DNA of 64,000 nt, taken from positions 87,501 to 151,500 of the forward strand of contig JAUCBJ010005137.1 in NCBI GenBank assembly GCA_032718475.1. Reading direction: 5' to 3'. Under the pieces are notes generated by a model. It was not told the DNA's origin. It saw only the letters and a list, made by a program, of their open reading frames with translations, and ran no database searches. Source of the DNA: Nemertoderma westbladi (Eukaryota > Xenacoelomorpha > Nemertodermatida > Nemertodermatidae). The position numbers and the translations under genes are program-made. Every line of letters starts with the position of its first letter. Within the stretch, counting starts at the first letter, position 1. Positions 19,134 through 33,100 of this stretch are shown here, in pieces.

Positions 19134-20714
19134 ACAAGTCCCTAAAAGGTGCCACCCTGCTCCATAGCGCGGGAAATTTAAATGATTGAAAGACATGCAA
19201 TTTGTACTGGAAAGGGTGGCAGATCAGATCTGCCACCTATATTTTGGCGGTAAATTCAAATCTGTTTTAACATTGAATATATGAATAGAGTAACCCAGAT
19301 AGCAAATATAATTAACTGCTGAACTGAACGTACCATGGATTAAATGAACGTTCAATTTTCGTTATATTTCGTGAATGAATAGAAAATTGTGAATGTAGTA
19401 AAGGTTCACTTTGCGTAATTTGTATTACCGTCACGCTAATAACTAAAAATGGACGTTGAGTAGCCGTTTGTTAATTGTTGAACAGTTGAATAACCGAATT
19501 ACCGCTTGTACTGAACATGCAATACCGTGATTTGCTTGTACATGAGAAATTGAAATTATATCGCACTGACTGCCAAATGTGTCACTACAAAGTCCACATT
19601 GTACTATTCCCTGTTTCGGTTTAAGTTCCGCATTTAGGATTACAGTTTCTGAGTTAGTAGCGCATTGTACTTTGTCACGAGTAAGAGTAAGAATGTTCAT
19701 TCATAATAATATTTTATCATATTATATGTCATAGACAAATATAGCAGTATAGGCAGAGGCATTATACACCAATTGTTATTACAGTAGGCCTACCTGCGAT
19801 ATATTTTACTATCAATTCTCTGCTGTACAGCTGTATATATTTCTTATGAATTACACTACGCAATATTTCTTAGTAGACCTAAATAAGATAATATGTCTGT
19901 AGGCCTGAAGTTTACATTATGAAGTCTACAGCTCTAGCTCCTTGACCTTTAAGTACGTATACCCACGTACATACTGCAGCACACTGTGTACAGTTTTGTA
20001 ATGGTAATAAATATATTATAATTCTGTAATTAGAATTAACCCCCAAAAATATATCAATTCACAGCGCCTATCTATCATCTATCTACTTAAAATCTACTAT
20101 TAATATACTAGGTATAAGTGTATATAATTGTTATAATTATAATGTTCTGATGTAATTATAACTGATACAAGCAAATAATAAATGTTCTTTACATTTTACT
20201 GGGATAGAAGTTAAGCCAAATCCCCCCCCCCCCCCCCTCAATTTTGCTCGAACGGTCGAAGTCCCAGTCTAGGTAACCAGTCAGCTTAGTTGTTCACGTG
20301 CTGCTCGAACCCCCAGACTAGTTAACCAGTCAGCTTAGTTGTTCACGTGCTGCTCGAATCCCCAGACTAGTTAACCAGTAGCTTAGTTTTTCACGTGCTG
20401 CTCGAAGCCCCAGACTAGTTAACGTGCTGGTTTATTTATTCACGTGCTGCTGGAAGTCCCAGAATAGATAAAACAACAACAATAACGGATGAGTGAGTTA
20501 AACCGATAAGAAATAATTTATTCTGATTCAACGAATTACATTAGTCTTACTCTATTCATATATTCAATGTTAAAACAGATTTGAATTTACCGCCAAAATA
20601 TAGGTGGCAGATCTGATCTGCCACCCTTTCCAGTACAAATTACATGTCTTTCAATCATTTGAATTTCCCGTGCTATGGCAGTATGGAGCAGGGTGGCACC
20701 TTTTAGGGACTTGT
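19134..20714. mobile_element. Mutator-like (MULE-type) non-autonomous element, 160-bp TIRs, 10-bp target duplication
   Basis: The left arm (19134 to about 19293, starting acaagtccctaaaagg) and the right arm (about 20548-20714) are near-perfect reverse complements. Each contains the internal hairpin ggtggcagatc/gatctgccacc. The 10-mer agacctgtac flanks both ends (19124-19133 and 20715-20724). Long TIRs with a 9-11-bp duplication are typical of Mutator elements; the superfamily call is inference because no transposase is present. The interior holds a C run (20222-20237) and a 49-bp tandem repeat. Confidence 0.85.
20247..20466. repeat. 49-bp tandem repeat carrying a CACGTG E-box in each unit
   Basis: CACGTG occurs at 20295, 20344, 20392 and 20441, giving periods of 49, 48 and 49 bp. 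Each is followed by ctgctcgaa and cccagactagttaacc. One related phrase lies alone near 6231. The repeat sits inside the Mutator-like element. Confidence 0.9.
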
Positions 20715-20724
20715 AGACCTGTAC

Positions 20725-21045
20725 TGCTGTACCTGTGTACTGTACTGTATGTACGTACAGTGTGATGTAACTTCAGTGTTCAGTCTGGACGTTACCGGTA
20801 CCTCACCTGTCTGGACCATACACTGACTGATACAGCCATAATACTGTAATAATTGTGGTTTAGCAGTACCGGTACGTCAAGCAGGAAGCAGTCAAGCTAA
20901 GATAACCTGTTAACCGCCATCCAGCCATCAGTTTCCTTTCAGCAAGTACAGCATTACTGCATTACAGCATTAGGCCTAGCTACCGCAACGGTAACGCTAG
21001 CTGGCTTAGCAGCTTAGTCGGGTAGTCCTGTAGTCTAATTTAGCG
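20725..21045 (+). promoter_or_regulatory. 5' flank of the SR-protein gene
   Basis: Only about 320 bp separate the Mutator-like insertion from the SR gene start codon, so core promoter and 5' UTR must lie here or extend into the element. Repeated ccggtac/gtaccgg words are present. No TATA box or other specific site is convincing. Confidence 0.4.
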
Positions 21046-21154
21046 ATGGCCAATCAACTATTTATTGGGCGTTTGCCGAAGTTAACTCGAACCCGGGATG
21101 TTGAGGACATCTTCAGTCGTTATGGAAAGTTATCAAGGTGCGACATCAAAATGG
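21046..21154 (+). CDS. SR gene exon 1 (RRM N-terminal half)
   Basis: This exon starts at ATG 21046 and encodes 36 residues plus one base, including RNP2. It ends at a consensus donor gtaagt (21155). Confidence 0.92.
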
Positions 21155-24100
21155 GTAAGTGAAAGGTACCGCGGTACCGGTACGACAGTACGACTTCACC
21201 TGTTCACGTGTGGCTAAGCAGCTAAGTCAAACGAATAGTTCCCAAAAGGCACTTTGGCATTCTGCTGTTCTGGAATTTTCCAGGTAGGCCCCCTACCTAA
21301 ATAATTGCAACCAGCCTAAATGCTGAGTTCTTTTGGAAGGATGCTTTTGTAGAATGATTCTAACAGTTCCCCAAAGGCAGAAAGGCACTTTCTGACTTTG
21401 GCATTCTGGCATTTAGTTGAAATTCATTATTCGCTGAGATCCGGGTGCCGGGTAATGAATTTTATCCTTTTTTTAAGAAAGGATTTTTAAAGAATCGACT
21501 TCAGGACTTTCAGACTTTACTTACGCACGGCAAGGTGGTCCTGGCTGCATGGTAGGACAGGGGTCGACAGGACTGTCGCGACTGTAGCAGGGCAGGGTAT
21601 CTGGTAGCCAGACAAGACCTGAAGACAAGGCAGTCTGGCAGTACAGGGCAGTAGGACTGTGACCTGACTGCCTGAGGTGAGGACACATTATCAAGGTGAA
21701 ACACAGCCAGAAGCAAGCCTGAGGCAAGGCTGCTGTTTTATGCTTGCTGTTGTTTTATTTTTATTTTTATATATATATATTGTTATTTAGGTAGGTCTAA
21801 TCTATAATTATTGATATAGGCTATATTATATTACTGTATTTTTTTAGGTGCTGGAATGGCTTATGGATTTGTTGACTTTGAGGACAGAAGAGATGCAGAG
21901 GTGAGTCGGATTATTGTTTTTGTTATTCTAACTCTAACTAATCTACTGATATTTTGGTAATATCTCTGTACAATAGTAAATCATATCTATGTGGAAAAAC
22001 ACACCGAAACCTACACCTGAAAATTGGGAACTAATTTTCCATAGTTTTCAATAATGCCGCCATATAATTCTCTGATCTAATATAGTTTTCCATTTTTTAA
22101 TAACTACGGTAGGTACGTTATAGTCTAGGAAGAATATAATTTATATTTAGTTCTTGGTACTAAAAGCCGACTATTATATGTACTAAATGTATTACACCAA
22201 ATTGTATCTCCACACCACCTACAATATATTGGGTGAAGTTCAAACTGATGTACCGTACCGTATAATGTAAACAAAGTAACAAGAATTATTTACTTCCTAG
22301 GAAATAAAGTAGATCTTTATTTTCAATGTGGTTGAAGTTCGAGAGCATAGTGGAGTGGAAATACATAATGTTATATAGCTACATTATGCCGTTCACAGGC
22401 AATACGTAATCTTATTTACCCACAATGTTGCATTTATTTTTTTAGAAGATTACTTTTTTATTCCATGAAACTGCCGTTGTGAGCGATATATAACCGGCGT
22501 TTCAGCAATAAATATTTGACTTTTTCTTACAAATACGTGGATATTAAGGAAACAAAGGCAACTTTTATTCCTAAAAATGCGAGTTGTTGTTTCCCTTCGT
22601 GGCGCAGTTAAAATCCATCCATCTCCAGGAGAAATTCGGCGCAAATTCATCTGATTACGAGCTAATATTAAACTGTAGGAATAACATGCGTTTATTTCCC
22701 TTAAATTATGATTAACATTGTTTATGTCATTGCTGAGCAGGATGTACAAGCAACAGATCAGGTTATAGTGGACAGTGAATGTGAAGGTAAAGCTAAAGCT
22801 AAAGCTAAAGCAGATCTGCCTACTTACAAACCATTCCACCCTCCAAGCTTTAAGTGGGGCGCAACTTCTGATGGTCATATTCTTAGTAAGGAAGTGCATC
22901 TGATTTACTCTACAGTCTCACATTGGCGCAAGAACTGTTTCAAGTTACCTTTAGGCAAGGCATGGTAAAGCATTTGTAAGTGAAACAAATAGATAACGGC
23001 CTCACCTTTAGAGGGCCTAACATTCAAGCTAATTGCAATTATGCCACACTTGCTATCACAAAAGCCCCACAGTAAGTCAAAGGCTGTTGAGCATAGCAAG
23101 GTGCTGTCTTCAAGGCTCCAGGTATGGGACTCTGGTGACTTCCACTCCCTTCTTAGAGCTGTGTTAGCTATACAGGAGAAGATTCAAAGGAAACTCCCTG
23201 ACCGAAAACAGTCGGACACTTCACGAATCTTTAGTAAGCAAGTATTTGCTGGAAATATCGCAGCAGCACTTAGTTTCCTAGAAAATTCAAACGTGCCCTT
23301 ATTAAAAATCCGGGAGTGCGACCAATAGGTGTTGGGGAGAGTCTGAAACGGCTGATTGTCAGAATTGTAGTGGGGGCCATTAGGGATGAGATCAAGCAAG
23401 CTGCTGGACCATTCCAAACAGCAGCAGGACATCCTGCTGGAGTAGAATCTGCGATTCATGCACTAACTGAAGACTTTGAGGATGACAGTTAATGTGAAGC
23501 TGTCATAATGATAGATGCTACAAATGCGTTCAACCTCCTGAACAGATCAGTGGCCTTACATAATGTCAGAATTTTGTGTCCATTTTTATCAACATACCTG
23601 ATAAACACATACCGGAAGAGGATTCGACTATTTTGTGGCACAATTGAGTTAGAATCTTCGGAAGGTACAACGCAGGGCAACCCAGCTGCATTTCCCTGGT
23701 CTGGTATTTCAGTGACCCCACTGATATATCACCATCCAACCAAGGCAAAATCAGTTTGGTATGCCTATGCATAGATGATGCAAATTGTTAGAGCTTCGGG
23801 CGTGGTGGAACTATATCTCTCTACATGGACCTGCTTAGGGTATCACCCTAAGGCATAAAAGTCTTGGCTTATAGTAAAACCGGGTTTAATGGAAGCAGCA
23901 GAGGGGATATTTAAGGAAGTGATGGTGCAAATTACAGACCAGGGCCAGCGCCTTCTAGGAAGTGTCATAGGAACACAAGTTTTCTCTTCAATGTTTGCTA
24001 AGACTAAGATTGCAGGTTGGTGTGATCAGATTGAGAAGCTGGCAGAAATTGCTGAAACCGAGCCACATGCTGCCTATGTCGTTTTTACACATGGCCTAAG

Positions 24101-27100
24101 TTCTAGATAGACATTCTTCCAGCGCTGCTACAAAGGTGATGAGGGTCTCTTTGATCCACTTGAAGATTCAATCTACAAGAAACTGATCCCATTTATACTG
24201 GGTTCCATTTGCGATTCAAGTCTTAGGGACATACTAGATCGTCCAGTACGCTATGGTGGTTTCGGGATTACAAATCCTTCTTCTTCTGCAGCTCTTCAAA
24301 TTGACAACGCTTGTGTTGTAACTAAACAGCACAAAACATGTATACATAAACAGAGTATGTTCCTTGAACACTCATCTTCAGAGGCTCAGAAAGCCATAAC
24401 TTTGGTAGTTCGAACCAGAACTATACAGCTTTGGAACACCAACGCCATCATCAAGGACTCCTGTGATCCACTAATGGCATGTGCTCTTGACCACGAATCG
24501 CGCCCGGGCACTCCATCATGGTTGACCGCTCTTCCATTCGAGTGCGAAGGTTTTGCCCTAAACAAATCTGATTTTCGAGATGCAAACGCTCTAAGATACA
24601 ACCTCCCTATATTTGGCATGCCATCCTCCTGTGTCTGTTCTGCCTCTTTTACACCCGACCATGCTCTATCTTGCAAGAAAGGCGGCTTTATCGCATTACG
24701 CCACAATGAAGTTCGCGATCTGCTGCCCAATCTCTTGCGTGAGGTGTGTACGGATTAGGGTGGTCCTTATTTTGAAAGGTTGGAATTTATCATCTCTGAC
24801 CCCCTCAAATGTTTCCATTACGTCAAAAAATACGACATGCGAAATTTTAAGCATGCACATCAAATATTAGAGGTAGCTCAAACACACTGAAGTTGAGTGC
24901 CTGCTCACCGATTGATCGCGCGCGAAGAATTTAATAGAGTTTGCTGATATGAAGGCTTCTGTTGGTCGTACAGAGTTCATTTTAGGCTTATTTGAACCGC
25001 AATCATCGATTTAGTGGGTGTAGATACCTTCAAAACAAGAGTTAAGCTAGTAGTTCTTGAGATATCACACAAAAGCTTAAGCCTGGCACAACTCATCAAT
25101 CGATCATTCAATTGATTACGCCTAGGGCATATTGAAATATTGGCATTAACATTTTGTAGGTCTACCTCCCTGCATCTTATTTCAGTTAATCTCGATTTTA
25201 GCATTGTCTAACCATTCAAAGCTATGTTTAGTAAAAAAAAATTAATCACAACCCCATGGGAAATGCTTGCACAAGCATCACTAATTTGTGTCTCAGCGCC
25301 ATTTGGTACGATATCAATAATTGGCCACAAAACTTAACTTTTGGTTAATTATATCTAGGAACTGTTAGTTTATTTTGATTTTGACTGATTTTAAGTGCAG
25401 AACCCAAAAATCGCATCTGATTTGTATTTTAAAATGATATGGTGCATGATATACAACAATACTATACTGTACTTCAAAGCATTTTAAGATAAGGATTGAT
25501 AGATGCAGAGATATGTGAATCCAGCGACCAAAAGAGTTCTAATATATATGGGAAGAAGCTTTGCACATATGTATTATACATAATTAGGCAATGCTGATTC
25601 CAAATCTGATTTCAGATTTGCCCTACCACATCAAGTTTTTTCACAATTGCCACTTTGAGTTCAAAAACTTATTGCAAACGACTGTGATGAGTGGCGTAGA
25701 TTCAAATGAGAATCAAATATGCTCAAAATCAATCCAAAACATTGAATGGAGCTATGTTTATATGAATTATATATTTTTAAACAATGCTGATTCCAAATCT
25801 GCTTTCATAATTGCCATACTGCCATAGCAAGTTTTTTTTACAATTGCCAATTTAAGTTCAAATTACTTATCGCAAACAATTATTATGAGTGAAAGTTGAT
25901 TCAATAAGAATAAAATACACCCCCAAATCAATCTACAACATATGCTATGGTAAATCTGATAGCAGATTCACCATATAGATTGCATTGTTTAATATATAAC
26001 TCAAATTAACAAAGCTTTTTTTCATGTTTTATATTGATTTGGAGCATATTTGATTATTATTGAATCTACTTCACTCATCACAGTTGTTCGCAATAAGTAA
26101 TTTGAACTCAAATTGGCAATTGTGAAAAAACTTGATATGCTATGGCAGCATGGCAAATCTGAAAGCAGATTTGGAATCACCATTGTTTAATTATATATAA
26201 TTCATATGAACAGAGCTCCTTTCAATGTTTTAGATTGATTTTGAGCATATTTGATTCTCATTTGAATCTACATCACTCATCATAGTCATTTGCGATAAGT
26301 TTTTAGAATTCAAATTGGCAATTGTGAGAAAACTTGATGGGGTAGGGAAAATCTGAAATCAGATTTGGAATCAGGATTGTCTAATCATGTATAATGCATA
26401 TGTTCAAAGCTTCTTCCCATATATATTAGAACTCTTTTGGTCGCTGGATGCGCTGGTCGCTGTATCTATCAATCCTTTTAATATGCTTTGAAGTACAGTA
26501 TAGTATTGTTGTATATCATGCACTATATCATTTTAAAATTCAAATCAGATGAGATTTTTGGATTCTGCAACTTAAAAATCAGTCAAAATCAAATTAAACG
26601 AACAGTTCCTAGATATGATTAACCAAAAGTTAAGTTTTGTGGCCAATTATTAATATCGTACCAAATGGCGCTTAGACACAAATTAGTGATGCTTGTGCAA
26701 GCATTTCCCATGGGGTTGTGATAAATTTTTTTTAACTAAACATAGCTTTGAATGGTTAGACAATGCTAAAATAGAGATTAACTGAAATAAAATGGAGGGA
26801 GGAAGACCTACAAAATGTTAATGCCAATATTTCAATATGTCCTAGGTGCAATCAATTGAATGATCGATTGATGAGTTGTGCCGGCTAGTGTGTATAAGCT
26901 TTTGTGTGATATCTCAAGAACTACTAGCTTAGCACTTGTTTTGAAGGTATCTACACCCACTAAATCGATGACTGCGGTTCAAATAAGCCTAAAATGAACT
27001 CTGTACAACAAATAGAAGCCTTCATATCAGCAAACTCCATTATATTCTGCGCGCGCGATCAAATGGTGTCCAAACGCTCAACTTCAGGGTGTTTGAGCTA

Positions 27101-30100
27101 CCTCTAAATATATATCATTTGTGCTCAAATTTTACTCAAGGTGTTTTTTTTATCAGAAGAAAGGACTTTGGGGGGTCAGAGGAGAATTTCCACAACTTTT
27201 AAATTTTACATTGAAATAAGGACCACCCTAGTACGGATGTAGCATTGGAGCCAAAACTGCAACCCATAACGGGTGAGGTCCTATTCCCAGGTTCAGCTAA
27301 CACATCCAGTGAAGCTTGTCTGGATATTTCGGTAAGGGGGTTTTGGGTTCGCTTCTCCAAATCTTTTTTCGATGTTCGTGTATTTTACCCGAATGCAACA
27401 TCATATCTCTCCTCTCCAATAGACTCTATTCTTAAGAGCCACGAAGATGAGAACTGCAGGTCCTAGAATGATAGAATTATAAATGTCGAGCGTGCCTCCT
27501 TTACCCCTTTAGTGTTTTCGACTGGTGGTGCAGCAGGGCCGGAGTGCAGCCGTTTCATAGACACCTGGCAGGTCTCCTTCGGAGAAGAGAGGCTCCACTT
27601 ATGCAGCTGTATCGCACTGTCTGCGTTGCAGGTTTCATTTAGTCTTGTGAGATCAGCAGGCATATGTCTGAGAGGACATAGATCTCTTCAAGCTTCCATC
27701 TTCTATTGATGACCCGCGGCTTATTCCAGATCTGGGCCCCCATCATAATCTTCACCATTAAAGCCCCCATTCTTTACGTAACTTATCTTTTGTTATTTCT
27801 TTTGATATGTTATTGCACGTTCCCACATTCTACCTGTTTACTTTAATCTCGTTATTGGATCCATCACTGTTGCTTCATTTACTTCATTGCGGTATACAGT
27901 ATTACAGTAGTTGAATTACTTTACATTATTTTATACGGTCGTAATAATTATTTGTCTGTTAATTTACTTTTTAAATTAATTAATCGTACTCTATTATTTT
28001 ATCGTCTCTAATATTATGATTCATTATACTAATTACATTGTAGATTAAAAACTAAAAAATTAACATTGTTTATTCACCGAAATGAGAAATCAATTAATTA
28101 TTCGAATGGGATTTGTGTTTAAACCCCAAAAATATTTTCCTCAAAATTCATATTTTCTCAAAATAAATACAATACCTGGATATGTTTCATCACATTGAGG
28201 TGACATTGTTAATCAAAAAATAAATAATGCCCGACGAAAGAGTGAGCCGTACCTTTAGTAGATAAATGGATCACAACGCGATCACGATAACGAAATCTTA
28301 TTAAAAAAATAACTAGTAAAAATTAACATCAGAATTATTTCGAATTACGTCGTATATATATATACCTTCAAATTTTGGTATAATGGAGTGGCTCCGGCAA
28401 TTATAAAACGGTATTAATATTAGGAATCTAGAAAATGAAGGTGGTTCTTATAGAATGATATCTGCATTCCAGTAGTGCAGAGAGCTAAATGTAAACAGAC
28501 ACTATAACATATTATTGTAACGGATTAAGAAACTTGTAAGATTCATTGTGGCTAACAGTAAATATAAATATAATATAGAAATAGTGCCGAACTATCATAA
28601 TATCAAATTTCTTAGCATTTGGTTATTGGAATACCAAAAAAATAATTTTTGGAAACTATTGGAAGACCAAATAAAAAAAATATATTTTTTTTTGGGGGGG
28701 GGGGGGGGGGCTGTGGAGTGGGCTGTGAGTGGTCAAAAAAGATTTTATATTAGAGGTTAAGGTATAAGTAACGATTTATGATTGAGGTTTTTCTTTCTAA
28801 CTGTATCGTTTGAATTCTCCTCATCAGAGCTTCGGATAATTATTCAACCATTGCCGAGATAAATAAACTACCAATGGGCGCCCATGCCCCCTCTACAATG
28901 CCGATACAATAGCCTCTACTACTATTGGAGACAGACAAGCCTAGCCTCGACCTCTCCTATTGGTTATTGAGGTGACCTCATTAGGCCTATCAATGTGTAT
29001 CTGGTTTTCTGTTTACTGCGAACCAATTAATTACTTCAAAACATCATACTTTACGAGAACATATACTTTACGAGAACATATACTTTACGAGAACATATAC
29101 TTTACGAGAACATATACTTTACGAGAACATCATACTTTACGAGAACATCATACTTTACGAGAACATATACTTTACGAGAACATATACTTTACGAGAACAT
29201 ATACTTTACGAGAACATATACTTTACGAGAACATATACTTTACGAGAACATATACTTTACGAGAACATATACTTTACGAGAACATATACTTTACGAGAAC
29301 AAATACTTTACGAGAACATATACTTTACGAGAACATATACTTTACGAGAACATATACTTTACGAGAACATATACTTTACGAGAACATATACTTTACGAGA
29401 ACATATACTTTACGAGAACATATACTTTACGAGAACATATACTTTACGAGAACATATACTTTACGAGAACATATACTTTACGAGAACATATACTTTACGA
29501 GAACATATACTTTACGAGAAGATATACTTTACGAGAACATATACTTTACGAGAACATATACTTTACGAGAACATATACTTTACGAGAACATATACTTTAC
29601 GAGAACATATACTTTACGAGAACATATACTTTACGAGAACATATACTTTACGAGAACATATACTTTACGAGAACATATACTTTACGAGAACATATACTTT
29701 ACGAGAACATATACTTTACGAGAACATATACTTTACGAGAACATATACTTTACGAGAACATATACTTTACGAGAACATATACTTTACGAGAACATATACT
29801 TTACGAGAACATATACTTTACGAGAACATCATACTTTACGAGAACATATACTTTACGAGAACATATACTTTACGAGAACATATACTTTACGAGAACATAT
29901 ACTTGCTTAACAATACATTCAACTTCAACAATTCATATACATTCTTACAGTGAAACAATACCCCATTTTCTCACGTATTGTAATACATACAGACTGCATA
30001 CAGATTCAGATACTCTTTGTCACACACAACCATGTGTACCGATATTCTACAAAGGTTTGTGGGGAATTGTGAAGGTGGGATAATTATTGTTTTGTTTGGA

Positions 30101-33100
30101 AACAGTCGAACTACAATGTGTTACTAACTAATCCTACTCCACCCGACACCTCCATATTAGTGTTTAAACGGGATCACACTTTTCGGGATTGCAATTTTGA
30201 ATACAAATATCTTAACGTTTACAGTATATATTGCTGTATAAGTATAAAACGGGTTTCTGGCAAAATTATATCACTTTATTTCGCGCAGAAAAATATTAGT
30301 ATTCAAAGATAAAATTATTATTAAAATGTATTTATAGTTGATTACTGGATGGTTTACCCACATCCAGTAAACAGACAATTCAATATAATCAAGATACATT
30401 TCTGCTCTGGTGGAATTATTTTTCGGATATTCATGAAATTTAGTTCACGATATTTATATGTACTTCGGGATCCCGTTCCAATAAAGTCGGGATCGGGAAC
30501 GGGATTGCAATTTTCACCGGGATCCCAACTTTTCGGGATCGGGATCCCGTTTAAACACTACACCATATTAACAATAAGAACATCCGACAAAATATATTTT
30601 ACACCTACTGAGATACCGGTACTGTTTACTTTACTTTCACAGCCCGTTAAACTTTCACAGCCCGTTAATTTCTTATAGGATGCCATCCGGTACGAGAATG
30701 GAAGACGACTTCACCAACAAGCTATAGTGGTCGAATGGGCTCGGGGTCCAGGCTCCAAATATGTAAGTGTAAGTTAATCCAAGTTTATATTATACTTTAT
30801 AACTAACTATTGTTGTTATTTATTACGTAGCTTTATAGAGTTAGTTCAAACAGGATAACGAAAATTCGGAATCTCGGCGGAAAATGTAATCAGGACAGGA
30901 TCAAGGACTAATTGATTACTAACCGTTAGTAATACAGCTCTTGCACTGATAAAGTACCACTTTACACAGCCTGACCGGGCTGGTTTGTTACACAAACGAA
31001 CGCATGGAGTGTGTTACGGCATACATTTAGTATCAATATTCAATAATTTAATACAGGTGATAGTATTGATAGTTTTAAATGATTTTTGCAATGCTGAATT
31101 ATTTCGATTGATATTATCGTGTCTGACACGTAGCGGTCCGCTTGTGGGAAGGCGTATTATTGATATAAATCAAGTGGTTGAACCCATGATCAGTGGCCCG
31201 GGTGATCATGTCGGTTTGTCTGGAGAGGTCCCTTCCAAGTGGTGCTAGTGAAGGCTGGTCCTTAGAGAATATCCTTCACTTACGAAGTTATCATTTCGCT
31301 CTTGCGATCCACGAATGTCATATATTTCTTTATAGTCAGTATAAAATATCACTGTCAAATACTAACTTTAAGTAATGCTAATGTGTAACCATTTTGGATT
31401 AAAATATTATGATAGTAGTAAAATAATCAAAAAAATTAATATAATAAGTACATTCACTTTACTGATGCATCCCCCAAGTCAACGCTCCACTGCAATAACT
31501 GCAGATGCATCCCAGACAGCAGTTGGCGCAGTTCTAGAGCAATTTGTTAATAATGCTTGGATACCTTTAGCATATTTTAGCAAACATTTGCGCCCAGCAG
31601 AACAAAAATATAGCACTTTTGATCGTGAGCTACTTGCACTACATCTTACCATTAGACAGTTTCGATATTTCTTGAAGGTAGACACTTTATCGCCGTCACA
31701 GATCACAAACCATTATTCGGTGCTATGTCAAAATCGTCAGAACCATCGTCTCCCTGTCAGCAACGTCATCTGTCGTATCTATCGGAATTTACGACAGACA
31801 TTCTCTATGTTGCAGGTAATGACAATGTGATAGCAGACACCCTGTCCCGTCCACCAAGTAATGCTATTAACATTAATAATCAGCTATCAGTCATCACCTC
31901 TCTGGGTATTGATTATCAACAATTAGCTACAGACCAAAAATCTGATCTAGACGTAAAAACTTACTGCACGGCTATCACTGGTTTTAATGTCCAGGATATA
32001 CCTTTAAACAATGATCCACACACTGCATTCTTATGTGACATTTCTATGGGTTGTCCAAGACCAATTGTTCCTGAAACTTGGCGGCGACGAGTTTTTCAAC
32101 TTTTACATGAACTCTCACATCCATCGATACGTGTCACTAAAAAACTTATATCAAATAGATTTATAGGGAGATGATAATAATCAATAAAGATGTTACCAAT
32201 TGGGCGAAAACTTGCATTGCCTGCCAATCATCGAAAATTTATCGCCCGGTATTGTGTCTTCTCCTAAAGAACACATCGATATTCCAATTCGTCGTTTTGA
32301 GTACATTAATGTAGACCTCGTTGGTCCTTTACTGATCTCTCAGGGTTGTTCATACATTGTCACTTTAATTGATCGTACCACACGATGGCTGGAAGCCATA
32401 CCATTAGCTGATAGTGAAGCCGAAACCTGTGCTTGGCCATTGATCACACACTGGATTTCACGTTTTGGAATCCCAACACATATTACTTCAGACAGTGGCC
32501 GACAATTTGTATCAGAATTGTGGAGGTGCTTGGCGAGGTCTCTCGGAATCCAACTTCACAATACTACGGCCTACCACCCACAATCAAACTGTATGGTCGA
32601 ACGTTTTCATTGATCCCTTTGAAAACCCATCCGGTCCCAATTGGGTCAATGAACTTTCCTGGGTTCTTCTGGGGCACCGTAGTGCACCACGCGAAGACAT
32701 CAACTGTAGTATTGCTGAACTCGTTTACAGCCAGCCACTTCTGTTACCTGGTTGCTTTGTGCAAGATCAACCAACCGAACAAGTGCCTTCACCAACTCTC
32801 ATCAAAGCGAAAATTGATAGACTTTTACCAAACTCGAGTTTCCACCATAATATGGCTTCATCCTTCATACTATGTCTTCAGATGGCCCGCCAAACACGCA
32901 CCTAGTATATACAGAGCTCTCTTCAGTCATGTGAATACGTTTTCATACGCAGTGATTCACACCGTGCACCGCTTCAAAAGGCCTTATGAACCATTCAAAG
33001 TTTTGAATCGACAACGAAAATTTTTCAACATACAAGTGGGCTCGGAGAATCAATCCATTTCTGTGAATCGTCTTAAACCTGCCCATATGGACGCATTGAA

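Noticed and set aside
28960-29910. 316-residue open frame of HILYENIYFTRTYTLRE-type repeats
   Set aside because: It is the 17-bp minisatellite translated; the frame is open only because the unit lacks + strand stops. No flanking coding sequence, and it lies within an intron.
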